Below, in pieces: positions 26,016 to 34,538 of a stretch of 64,000 bases of DNA (positions within the stretch are counted from its first letter, which is position 1; every line of letters begins with the position of its first letter). The stretch spans positions 1-64,000 of the forward strand of contig CAKVLP010000002.1 of the NCBI GenBank assembly GCA_934757825.1. Reading direction: 5' to 3'. The notes below the pieces were generated by a model. It searched no databases, was not told where the DNA came from, and was given only the letters and a program-made list of their open reading frames with translations. The translations under genes were made by a program, and so were the position numbers. Source of the DNA: an uncultured Clostridia bacterium (GTDB lineage Bacteria > Bacillota > Clostridia > Christensenellales > UBA1242).

Positions 26016-26525
26016 GTGAAACAAAACTTATGTCTATATGGGCTAGCGGAGGATTTCGTGAAAAATAGTGCCAAGCATTTGGCTGACGACCTTGGAATGT
26101 ATTTTGCCGATGTCGGGGCACTTATAGAGTTTGACTTGCAAGATGTTGAGCGGGCGGAACTTCTCTGTGGTAAGGACTATATAAAAAAGATTGAGAATAA
26201 AGTTGTAAAAAGTGTTTCTACTTTTGATAACACGCTTTTTGTATGTGACTTTTCTCTGTTAAATGACGACGAAAATTTGGAAAAAATTAGAAAGACATCA
26301 TATTTGATTTACTTGAAAATGTCTAATGCGAAACTTAAAAAACGCTTAGAAGACAGGGGTTTGCGCCATTCGGACGTAACTTTAAAAATGGATATGGCGG
26401 TTCCGCGAGATAAACTGTGTAAAAAATTTGCGGACATTGTTGTTTCTTGCAATAGTGATGATGAGAAAAAAATTGTAAAAAATATTAAAACAAAATTGTT
26501 GGAGTATATGAAAAATGGAAATTGA
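26016..26525 (+). CDS. Shikimate-kinase-like protein lacking a P-loop
   Basis: 169 aa with a GTG start (AAGGAGTGGGG upstream). The layout follows shikimate kinase: a first strand NLCLYG, then AKHLADDLGMYFADVGALIE where shikimate kinases have the AxxLgxxFxDtDxxIE pattern. Next come GKDYIKKIENKVVKSV (cf. GExxFRxxExxvL), a LIYLKMSNAKLKKRL strand-helix and a C-terminal helix. The ATP-binding loop GxxGxGKS is replaced by GLAEDFVKNS, so the GK(S/T) is missing and kinase activity is doubtful. The last 11 bases overlap the transketolase start, implying tight coupling. The family call rests on pattern matching by eye. Confidence 0.6.
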   Translation: MKQNLCLYGLAEDFVKNSAKHLADDLGMYFADVGALIEFDLQDVERAELLCGKDYIKKIENKVVKSVSTFDNTLFVCDFSLLNDDENLEKIRKTSYLIYLKMSNAKLKKRLEDRGLRHSDVTLKMDMAVPRDKLCKKFADIVVSCNSDDEKKIVKNIKTKLLEYMKNGN

Positions 26526-28488
26526 TGAAAAAGTAATTAACACACTACGATTTAATGCGGTAAATATGATAGAACTTGCAAACTCTGGTCACCCCGGAAT
26601 TGCGCTTGATATTGCACCTCTTTTGTACACGCTTTATGCAAAACATATGCGCGTTGTGCCAAACGACCCAAACAATGTAATGTCTGATAGGTTTGTTTTG
26701 TCGGCAGGACATGGGAGTAGCATTTTATATACGACGCTTAGCGCTATGGGATACAAAATTTCAAATAACGATCTTAAAAATTTTAGACAACTTGGCTCAA
26801 ATACTCCAGGGCACCCTGAGGTGGGTGTAACGCCGGGGGTTGATTGCAGTGCGGGTCCATTGGGACAGGGCGTTGCGTCGGCGGTTGGTCTTGCTCTTGC
26901 AGAGAGAATGATGGCTGAGAGATTTAACATTAGCGAGTGTAATTTCTTTGATAACTACACATACTGTATCGCGGGTGACGGGTGCCTAATGGAAGGTGTG
27001 TCTTATGAAGCGCTAAGTCTAGCAGGGACATTAAAACTTAATAAACTTATTGTTTTCTACGACCGCAACAAAATTACGATTGATGGAAGTGTTGATGGTG
27101 TATATGATGTCGATGTCAAAAAGTATATGCAATCGATTGGTTTTGATGTGCTTGAAGTGGCGGACGGAAATGACCTGAGTCAATTGGACGATGCAATCAC
27201 AGAAGCAAAAAAATCCGAAAAAAAACCGGTTTTTGTTATTGTTAACACCAAAATCGGTTATGGAAGCGAACTTGAAGGGCAAAGTAAAGTGCACGGCTCG
27301 CCACTTGGAACACGAGGATTGGCATACTTAAAAGACAAATTAAATATAACATCTAAACCATTTGAATATGAAAAAGATGTTGCAAAACGTCTAAAAGAAG
27401 TTCACAAGCGTTTTGATGAGGTGGCTAAAAACTTTGCAGAGCGCGAGAAGTATTATAAGAAAAACTGTAAAGAGATTTACGAGGAAATTCAACAATTTTT
27501 AAACCCTGACTTTACAAAACTATATGAAATTCTTAAAAATTTTAAGACCGAAAAATCGGTCGCTGGAACAAGAGACTGGGGCGGAGAAGTTTTGAAAGAA
27601 ATTGCAAGATTTTATCCTAGTGTTGTGGGTGGAACTGCGGATTTGTCGACCAGCACAAAGGCAAGGATTGGCAAAGAATCGGTTAATCAATCGGCTAAAA
27701 ATCGCGATATCAACTACGGCATTAGAGAGTTTGCAATGTCCGCAATTTCAAATGGGCTTGCGCTATATGGTTTTAGACCATTTTGTAGTACATTCTTGGT
27801 GTTTAGCGATTATATGCGAAACGGAATAAGAATGAGTGCGCTTATGAATTTGCCGGTAAAATACATTTTGACACACGACAGCATTATGGTCGGCGAAGAC
27901 GGACCAACGCACCAACCAATTGAACAAATTGCGTCGTTAAGGGCAATGCCTAATTTAAAAGTGTATAGACCTTGTGATTTTACTGAGACTTGTGCCTGCT
28001 ATTATATGGCGTACAATGAAAATTCGCCAAGCGCAATGATTTTATCAAGGCAAAAACTTAACCCTGTGACCAGCAACTTTGATAACGCCTTAAAAGGTGC
28101 ATATGTTGTAAGAGAAGAATGCAAAGGACTTCAACTAATCATTATGGCGACCGGATCGGAAGTCCAACTTGCGGTGGAGGTGGCAAAACTTATGTTCCAT
28201 AAGGATTATGGAGTTAGGGTTGTGTCTATGCCATGCTTAGAAAAGTTTGACGAACAGCCAAGCGCATACAAAGAGAAAATCTTGCCTGCGCAAGTTCCTA
28301 AAATAAGTTTGGAAGCGGGGAGTACTTTTGGCTGGGATAAGTATGTTGACAATGGCATAAAAATTGGCATCGATTCGTTTGGATTGTCAGGGAAAGCGGA
28401 AGAACTTATGGATAAATACGGATTTAATGCCAAAAATATATGTAAAATTGCAATAAAACTGCTAAAAGATGAACGTAAAAAGAAATAA
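26515..28488 (+). CDS. tkt: Transketolase
   Basis: 657 aa, full length. A thiamine-diphosphate enzyme of the pentose phosphate pathway that moves two-carbon units between sugar phosphates, supplying ribose-5-P and erythrose-4-P. Visible are ANSGHPGIALDIAPLLYTLY at the N-terminus, SAGHGSSILYTTL, the ThDP motif GDGCLMEGVSYEA (~153) with YDRNKITIDG, the central TKIGYGSELEG and the pyrimidine-domain DSIMVGEDGPTHQPIEQ (~455). The C-terminal domain contains MATGSEVQLAVEVA. It overlaps the upstream kinase-like gene by 11 nt, and two hairpins follow it. Confidence 0.97.
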   Translation: MEIDEKVINTLRFNAVNMIELANSGHPGIALDIAPLLYTLYAKHMRVVPNDPNNVMSDRFVLSAGHGSSILYTTLSAMGYKISNNDLKNFRQLGSNTPGHPEVGVTPGVDCSAGPLGQGVASAVGLALAERMMAERFNISECNFFDNYTYCIAGDGCLMEGVSYEALSLAGTLKLNKLIVFYDRNKITIDGSVDGVYDVDVKKYMQSIGFDVLEVADGNDLSQLDDAITEAKKSEKKPVFVIVNTKIGYGSELEGQSKVHGSPLGTRGLAYLKDKLNITSKPFEYEKDVAKRLKEVHKRFDEVAKNFAEREKYYKKNCKEIYEEIQQFLNPDFTKLYEILKNFKTEKSVAGTRDWGGEVLKEIARFYPSVVGGTADLSTSTKARIGKESVNQSAKNRDINYGIREFAMSAISNGLALYGFRPFCSTFLVFSDYMRNGIRMSALMNLPVKYILTHDSIMVGEDGPTHQPIEQIASLRAMPNLKVYRPCDFTETCACYYMAYNENSPSAMILSRQKLNPVTSNFDNALKGAYVVREECKGLQLIIMATGSEVQLAVEVAKLMFHKDYGVRVVSMPCLEKFDEQPSAYKEKILPAQVPKISLEAGSTFGWDKYVDNGIKIGIDSFGLSGKAEELMDKYGFNAKNICKIAIKLLKDERKKK

Positions 28489-28588
28489 AATATTTTTGGA
28501 TATTTTGTCGAAATTTGCGTAAAATAATAATGTAAAACAAGTAATTTATAAATTATTTACAGTTTTATAATGAATTACTGTTTACGGT

Positions 28589-28623
28589 AAAAAGGAGATA
28601 GTCTTGCATAACTATCTCTTTTT
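28589..28623 (+). terminator. Terminator of tkt operon
   Basis: AAGGAGATAGT / ACTATCTCTT forms a stem with flanking A and T runs (28589-28623). The stretch 28489-28588 is A/T-rich with nothing else identified. Confidence 0.82.
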
Positions 28624-28663
28624 ATATGAGTTTTATTCTATAATTTTGTGTATGGTTTTGAAA

Positions 28664-28723
28664 TAAAAAAAGCGTATTTTATAGTGGAAAACATTAAAAT
28701 TCACACAAAAATACGCTTTTTTT
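28664..28723 (-). terminator. Terminator of PFOR gene (potentially bidirectional)
   Basis: AGCGTATTTT (28671-28680) pairs with AAAATACGCT (28707-28716). It is flanked by A residues on one side and T residues on the other, so it can work in both directions. It begins 1-2 bases after the PFOR stop. Confidence 0.8.
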
Positions 28724-28724
28724 G

Positions 28725-31700
28725 TTAGTTTTCAGACAATTTCTTTAATTCTGCATAAGTCGATAAGGCTTTTGTTTTTGTCTCTTCAAATAATTGTTTT
28801 GCAAGATTTTCGTCTTTTTTGAATAATTGTTTGTAGCGGTTTTCGCCAAGTAGAAATTCGTTAAAGTCGAGTTTTGGCTCTGGGCTATCTAGGATAAATC
28901 CGCTTTTGCCCTGTTTTAGTAATTCTGGATTAAATCTCCATAGTTGCCAATATCCGCATTCAACTGCACGTTTCATTTCAAGTTGGCTGTTGCTCATATT
29001 GAAACCGTGATCGATACATGGTGCATACGCAATTATTAGCGAAACGCCATTGTACTTTTCGGCTTCCTTAACTGCGGTTAAGAATTGGTTCATATTCGCG
29101 CCCATTGCAACTTTTGCAACGTATACATCTTTGTAGGTTGTTGCCATAAGCCCAAGGTCTTTTTTGTTTGTGCGTTTGCCATTGTTGGCGAATTTCACAA
29201 CTGCACCCTTAGGTGTGGCTTTGCTTGCTTGTCCACCAGTATTACTGTAAATTTCGGTGTCTAGCACTAGAATGTTTACATTCTCTCCGCTGGCAAGTAT
29301 GTGGTCAAGTCCGCCGTATCCAATGTCATAAGCCCAACCATCTCCGCCGATTATCCACATTGATTCGGTCATAAAGTGATTTGATAGGCTGGAAATTTCT
29401 TTAATCGCATTGTTGATTTTTTCGTCGTTAGTGTTTATTTTTGACATTGCATTTATTATTTCTTTGCCAAGTTCGCGTTGTTTCAATCGATCGTTTTCGT
29501 TGAGATAACTATCAATTAGTTCGTTGCATTTTGTCTTTTTGAACGCTTTAAATGCTGAAAGTTTTTCTTTAAGGGTTTCTTGTTGGTAATTTAGTCCAAG
29601 TTTAATGCCGTATCCAAACTCTGCGTTGTCCTCGAATAGGCTGTTAGCCCAAGCGATTCCGTTGCCGTCTTTGTCTTTAACGTATGGGCTGGTAGGAGAA
29701 CTACCGCCATAAATGCTTGAACAACCGGTTGCGTTTGCGATAATCATTCTGTTGCCAAATAGTTGGGATATAACTTTAATATATGGAGTTTCTCCACAAC
29801 CCGCGCACGCGCCACTAAATTCAAAGTATGGCAAATTGTATTGACTTCCCTTAATTGTAAATTCGTTAAATAGTTTTGATTTTTGTGGAGTAAGTGAATT
29901 TACATAGTAGTAATTCTGTTTTTCTTTTTCGAATATTTCGCTAGTCTCAGTCATTGTGATTGCTTTGTTTTTTGCTGGGCAAACGCTAGCGCATACTCCG
30001 CAACCTGTACAATCCTCTGGACTAACTTGCATTACATATTTGTAGTATGGTTCGCCAATTGCGTCCACGGTTGTAAGTGTGTCTGGGGCATCTTTCAAAT
30101 CGCCAGGATTTATAAGTCTTGGTCGGATTGCTGCATGAGGACATACAAAGGCACACATATTACACTGAATACAATTCTTGCTGTTCCAGCAAGGAAGTGC
30201 TGGCGCGATGCCTCGTTTTTCGTACTGTGTAGTGTTGGTAGGAACATGTCCGTCGGGTGAAAAACTGCTTACTGGTAATCCGTTTCCTTCCATTTTTTGA
30301 ATAGGATCAATATAATCTGTAAAGTATTTACAAGGGTGTGAGCATGTACTGCAATTGTGAGTTTTTGTACCCCAAGATGCTGGAATGTCAAGTTTTTTCA
30401 AGTGTTCTTCGGCGCTATCAATTGCTGAATAATTCATATTCAAAACTGCTTCGCCTTTCTTACCATAACTTTTCTTTGCAAACTCTTTCATCTGAATTTT
30501 TGCTTTTTCATATGGGAAAACGTTTAAAAGTTTGAAAAATGCGGATTGCATTATAAGGTTGATTTTGGCACCAAGACCCAAGTTTTTGGCAATGGAGTAG
30601 GCGTCAATGACATAAACGTTAATCTTTTTGTCATAAACTGTGTTTTTAATGTTGTTTGGAAGTAATTCGGTAAGTTGGTCAATATTCCATTCGGTGTTTA
30701 TAAGCAATGTTCCGTTTTCTTTAAGACCTTTTAGCACATTGTACTTGGTTAGGTATGTTTGGTTGTGTACTGCGACAAAGTCCATATTCTGCACAAGATA
30801 ACTGCTCTTAATTGGCTTGTCGGAAAATCTTAGATGGCACACTGTTGCGTTGCCTGTTTTTTTGCTGTCGTATTCAAAGTAGGCTTGGCCTAAAAGATTT
30901 GTATTGTCGGTTATTATCTTAATACTGTTTTTATTTGCGCTTACTGTCCCGTCTCCGCCATATCCATAGAACTTACAGTTCCTAGTTTCTGCGGAATGGA
31001 TTTGAAGTTCGGGTTCTACTTCAAGGCTTCTATATGTTACGTCGTCTTTAATACCTACCGTAAAATGATTTTTAGGAGATTTTTGTTTTAAATTATCAAA
31101 CACGGCTTTTACCATTGCTGGTGTAAATTCTTTACTGCCAAGTCCGTAACGTCCGCCTACGACCTCGATGTTGTTGTAGCCTGCTTCGGATAGGGCGCAC
31201 ACAACGTCTTTGTAGAGTGGTTCGCCTTGACTGCCGGCTTCTTTTGTCCTATCTAGTACGGCAATTTTCTTTACGCTCTTTGGTAGGGCGTTTATAAGTG
31301 AGGCGACATCGAATGGTCTATACAGGCGCACCTTAATTAGTCCGACCTTGTATCCGTGCTCGTTTAGGTAGTCAACTGTTTCCTCGGCTGTTGTGACGCC
31401 ACTGCCCATAAGGATAATTATGTTTTGAGCCTTAGGGTGACCATAGTATTCCATTAGTCCATATTTTCTGCCAGTTATTTCGTAAACATCTTGCATAGCC
31501 TTTTTTACATTAAGAGGAACATTTTGATAGTAAATGTTGCAAGCCTCGCGATTTTGGAAAAATATGTCTGGGTTTTGAGCGGTGCCTTGCATATGAGGGT
31601 TGGAAGATGATAATCCGCGCTGTTTAAATTTTTCAATTTTGTCGTAAGGGATATAAGGTTTTATTTTTTCTAAATCAATATCTTCAATAGTGTTAAGTTC

Positions 31701-32228
31701 GTGGCTTGTCCTAAATCCGTCAAAAAAGTGTACAAATGGCACGCTTGATCTAAGGGTTGCTAGGTGTGCAACAAGTGCTAAGTCCTCACATTCCTGAACC
31801 GAAGAAGAGCAAAGCATTGCCCAGCCAGTTTGCCTTACTGCCATTACGTCGCTATGATCGCCAAATATCGATAGCGCGTGGGTTGCGATTGTTCGGGCGC
31901 TTACGTGCATAACGCAAGGAAGTAGTTCTCCCGCGATTTTGTACATATTTGGGATCATAAGAAGTAGCCCTTGGCTCGCCGTAAATGTTGTGGTCAAGGC
32001 TCCGCTACTAAGACTTCCGTGCAAGGCCCCGCTTGCCCCGCCTTCGGACTGCATTTCTACTACTTTTACGGGTTTTCCAAACAAATTTGGCACGCCTCTG
32101 GCACTCATTTCATCGCAAACTTCTGCCATGGTGCTACTAGGTGTAATGGGGTATATTGTGGCAATTTCGCTGAAAGCATAGGCGATTTTTGCGGTCGCGT
32201 TGTTGCCGTCGATTGTTATTTTACTCAA
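28725..32228 (-). CDS. nifJ: Pyruvate:ferredoxin (flavodoxin) oxidoreductase
   Basis: About 1167 aa, the usual single-chain PFOR length. It oxidises pyruvate and CoA to acetyl-CoA and CO2, reducing ferredoxin, and is a hallmark of strict anaerobes. Domain I contains TIYPITPSSTMAE. Two 4Fe-4S ferredoxin motifs are CIQCNMCAFVCP (~683) and CTGCGVCASVCP (~737). The ThDP domain starts with CAGCGETPY (~804), which binds a further cluster with the downstream ATGCSS, and GGDGWAYDIGYGG. The frame extends to a TTG at 32243, but GGAGG (complement of 32237-32241) lies after it. I therefore place the start at the TTG at 32228. It is divergent from truA. Confidence 0.97.
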   Translation of the reverse strand: MSKITIDGNNATAKIAYAFSEIATIYPITPSSTMAEVCDEMSARGVPNLFGKPVKVVEMQSEGGASGALHGSLSSGALTTTFTASQGLLLMIPNMYKIAGELLPCVMHVSARTIATHALSIFGDHSDVMAVRQTGWAMLCSSSVQECEDLALVAHLATLRSSVPFVHFFDGFRTSHELNTIEDIDLEKIKPYIPYDKIEKFKQRGLSSSNPHMQGTAQNPDIFFQNREACNIYYQNVPLNVKKAMQDVYEITGRKYGLMEYYGHPKAQNIIILMGSGVTTAEETVDYLNEHGYKVGLIKVRLYRPFDVASLINALPKSVKKIAVLDRTKEAGSQGEPLYKDVVCALSEAGYNNIEVVGGRYGLGSKEFTPAMVKAVFDNLKQKSPKNHFTVGIKDDVTYRSLEVEPELQIHSAETRNCKFYGYGGDGTVSANKNSIKIITDNTNLLGQAYFEYDSKKTGNATVCHLRFSDKPIKSSYLVQNMDFVAVHNQTYLTKYNVLKGLKENGTLLINTEWNIDQLTELLPNNIKNTVYDKKINVYVIDAYSIAKNLGLGAKINLIMQSAFFKLLNVFPYEKAKIQMKEFAKKSYGKKGEAVLNMNYSAIDSAEEHLKKLDIPASWGTKTHNCSTCSHPCKYFTDYIDPIQKMEGNGLPVSSFSPDGHVPTNTTQYEKRGIAPALPCWNSKNCIQCNMCAFVCPHAAIRPRLINPGDLKDAPDTLTTVDAIGEPYYKYVMQVSPEDCTGCGVCASVCPAKNKAITMTETSEIFEKEKQNYYYVNSLTPQKSKLFNEFTIKGSQYNLPYFEFSGACAGCGETPYIKVISQLFGNRMIIANATGCSSIYGGSSPTSPYVKDKDGNGIAWANSLFEDNAEFGYGIKLGLNYQQETLKEKLSAFKAFKKTKCNELIDSYLNENDRLKQRELGKEIINAMSKINTNDEKINNAIKEISSLSNHFMTESMWIIGGDGWAYDIGYGGLDHILASGENVNILVLDTEIYSNTGGQASKATPKGAVVKFANNGKRTNKKDLGLMATTYKDVYVAKVAMGANMNQFLTAVKEAEKYNGVSLIIAYAPCIDHGFNMSNSQLEMKRAVECGYWQLWRFNPELLKQGKSGFILDSPEPKLDFNEFLLGENRYKQLFKKDENLAKQLFEETKTKALSTYAELKKLSEN

Positions 32229-32259
32229 TGTTTTTTCCTCCAAAACTTTAATTATTTTG

Positions 32260-32288
32260 ATTATATAATTTATTATATGTTAAGTCAA
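32260..32288 (-). promoter_or_regulatory. Promoter of PFOR gene
   Basis: On the minus strand, TTGACT (32288-32283), a 17-bp spacer and a perfect TATAAT (32265-32260). A strong promoter fits a highly expressed central enzyme. Confidence 0.8.
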
Positions 32289-32315
32289 ACATATTAAAAA
32301 TATCTTAAAAAGTTT

Positions 32316-32343
32316 TTGCGTTTTAACTAAATTGGTGTAAAAT
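32316..32343 (+). promoter_or_regulatory. Promoter of truA
   Basis: TTGCGT (32316-32321), a 16-bp spacer and TAAAAT (32338-32343). The expected TSS is at or next to the ATG at 32350. Confidence 0.5.
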
Positions 32344-32349
32344 AAAACT

Positions 32350-33078
32350 ATGAGATATTTAATGAAAATCGCTTACGACGGCAGTAGATATTGCGGTTGG
32401 CAAGTTCAGGATAATAAAATCACTATTCAAGGTGTTTTGGAAAACGCCATTTTTTCTGTAACAGGTGAGAGGATATCGCTGTTTGCTAGTGGTAGAACTG
32501 ACGCCAGTGTTTCGGCAATTTGCCAAATTGCGCACTTTGATTGTGACAGTCTAAAATCCGATTTTGTGGGGCATCTAAATACGGTTCTGCCGGAAGATAT
32601 TAGGGTACTTTCGGTAGAAAAAGTGGGGGACGATTTTAACGCGAGATATGACGCAAAGCGTAAAACTTATAGGTATTATTTTTACACGGGAAGAGTGAAC
32701 AACCCTTACTATGACAGGTTTGCAAGCCATATAAAACACACGCTTGATTTAGGTACTATGCAAACTGCGCTAAAATGGCTAAATGGAGAGCATAATTTCA
32801 AATGTTTTTGTGCTTCGCATAGTAGTGTAAAAGACTATGTTAGGAAGGTATATAAAGCGACATTAAAATGTGATAATGGACTGTACACTTTCGAGATTAC
32901 CGGAAACGGCTTTTTGTATAATATGGTGAGGATAATTGTGGGAACGCTTATTGATATTGGCAGAGGTAAAATAACCGACGATATTAGGACGATAATTGCT
33001 AGCCAAGACAGAAATCGTGCGGGCAAAACTGCGGAAGCAAAAGGGCTTGTTTTGGTAAATGTGGAATATTCAAAATAA
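32350..33078 (+). CDS. truA: tRNA pseudouridine synthase A
   Basis: 242 aa, full length. TruA isomerises uridines 38-40 of the tRNA anticodon arm. The catalytic Asp51 lies in SGRTDASVSA, where the family usually has GRTDAGVHA. Other family features are the N-terminal MKIAYDGSRYCGWQ, the RYDAKRKTYRYYFY strand and the C-terminal GNGFLYNMVRIIVGTL. No convincing Shine-Dalgarno sequence precedes ATG 32350, and the promoter lies so close that the message may be leaderless. A second in-frame ATG occurs at codon 5. Confidence 0.95.
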   Translation: MRYLMKIAYDGSRYCGWQVQDNKITIQGVLENAIFSVTGERISLFASGRTDASVSAICQIAHFDCDSLKSDFVGHLNTVLPEDIRVLSVEKVGDDFNARYDAKRKTYRYYFYTGRVNNPYYDRFASHIKHTLDLGTMQTALKWLNGEHNFKCFCASHSSVKDYVRKVYKATLKCDNGLYTFEITGNGFLYNMVRIIVGTLIDIGRGKITDDIRTIIASQDRNRAGKTAEAKGLVLVNVEYSK

Positions 33079-33130
33079 TTGCAAATGTGTTGCAAATGGT
33101 TTGACTAATGATAAGGCTATATTGTATTAT
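33079..33130 (+). promoter_or_regulatory. Promoter with upstream 9-bp direct repeats
   Basis: TTGCAAATG occurs twice (33079-33087 and 33090-33098), 11 bp apart. It is followed directly by -35 TTGACT (33101-33106), an 18-bp spacer and -10 TATTAT (33125-33130). The helical-turn spacing suggests a regulator binding site next to the promoter of the exported-protein pair. Confidence 0.5.
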
Positions 33131-33177
33131 ATAATAAATATTAACAATAATTATCAATGAAAAATGGTGAGGAAAAA

Positions 33178-34491
33178 ATGAAAGTATTTTTGAGGGTTGT
33201 GGTTACAGTTTTAATACTTACGGCGCTTGGATTTGGCGTGTACGCTATATTCTTTAAACCCGCTGCCGACGACGTGGTGTTTTTAAAATTGTCCGAAGTT
33301 ATGGAGTACAAAAGAGTTCAGGGTTCCGATGAGTACTCAAATAGACGTCTTAACGAAAAGATGGAGTTTATAGCGACAGGAAAGAGAGACCTTGAAACAA
33401 AAGTTGGTGCCTTTGATGGCGAACTTTTGCAAAATTATAAGTTTTTAAATAGTCAAGGAGACCGAATAGACCCTGCTGCTATTGATGGTTGCTATAATAT
33501 GGACAACAAACTTAACGATGTGTTCAATTATTATTTCGCGTATACCCAAGCAGCCAAAAAAGTAAGTAAATCCACTCAAAACGAAATCCAAAAAGCCATT
33601 AAGAGTTATAAGTCGTCGTTTGACGATTTACAAAAAAGCCTTAACTCAATTCTAAGTCTTCAAAACACCCTTACTGCAAGTAATTTTGCTGATTTTAAAG
33701 GCGAATTGAGCCTTAGATATTTGAATGCTGTTGTTAAATACAGGGCAAATTTAAAACAATATGCTGACCTTACGCTTAAAGTAAAAGACTTCGTTTCGAA
33801 GTATGTTTTTGACGGCAATTTGACCAACGATAGTGATATCACAAAATACGATATTTACTTGTACGCCGTACAAAACGCTATGAGTGTTGATTTCGGAAAC
33901 GCTGACACCGACGTAAGAAAAATTGCACTTAGTCGTCTTGCCGATGTTGTTTGTTTTAGTGAAGCAGAAATTGAGAATTCTGGTGTTAGAATGGTAAAAC
34001 CTGGAACAATTGCTATATATTCTGATAATCAATATACAATCCGCGATTTGGACGAAGTCACTGGTGTGGATAAGGAAAAAGACGTAAAAATAGTTACTGT
34101 TTCTGGTGAAAGATACAAATACAATAGTACAAGTAATAAGTGGGAACACATTACTGGCAAAAACGAACAAACTGGCGAATATACAACAGATGCGAATGAT
34201 ATCCTACTTGGCAAGGTTACCTTAATTACTAGAAACGAATATTTAATTTTTGAGGATAGATTTAACTTTTCGGACAGTGTGAAAGGATATATTGTAAACC
34301 TTAAAGGCTCCAAAATGGTTGAATGCTATTCGTATATTTTAGAAAAGGGATACCTTGACGAGTTTAGGGCTGTTTTGGCGTGCAATGAAAAGGATAGAAA
34401 TGCCGAAATTATGAAATCGGAACAATGTGCCGATCAAATGAGATACATTTTGGCTTGTTATGGCATACAATCAATCGTTCAAACTGCATAG
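33178..34491 (+). CDS. Exported, N-terminally anchored protein of unknown function
   Basis: The open frame starts at 33157, but GTGAGG lies just before the ATG at 33178, which I prefer (437 aa). An uncleaved or signal-type hydrophobic N-terminus (VFLRVVVTVLILTALGFGVYAIFF) is followed by a mainly helical body. A region near 100-200 is rich in Lys/Ser/Leu helices (IQKAIKSYKSSFDDLQKSL). A short beta-rich segment spans ~275-365 (SGVRMVKPGTIAIYSDNQYT onward), and a helical C-terminus follows. The family is not recognised. The next gene encodes a lipoprotein of similar helical character 47 bp away, so the two may act together at the cell surface. Confidence 0.78.
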   Translation: MKVFLRVVVTVLILTALGFGVYAIFFKPAADDVVFLKLSEVMEYKRVQGSDEYSNRRLNEKMEFIATGKRDLETKVGAFDGELLQNYKFLNSQGDRIDPAAIDGCYNMDNKLNDVFNYYFAYTQAAKKVSKSTQNEIQKAIKSYKSSFDDLQKSLNSILSLQNTLTASNFADFKGELSLRYLNAVVKYRANLKQYADLTLKVKDFVSKYVFDGNLTNDSDITKYDIYLYAVQNAMSVDFGNADTDVRKIALSRLADVVCFSEAEIENSGVRMVKPGTIAIYSDNQYTIRDLDEVTGVDKEKDVKIVTVSGERYKYNSTSNKWEHITGKNEQTGEYTTDANDILLGKVTLITRNEYLIFEDRFNFSDSVKGYIVNLKGSKMVECYSYILEKGYLDEFRAVLACNEKDRNAEIMKSEQCADQMRYILACYGIQSIVQTA

Positions 34492-34538
34492 GCGTGATGC
34501 TGAAAAGTGTTTAATAATCTTTTTGAAAGGAGATAAAA

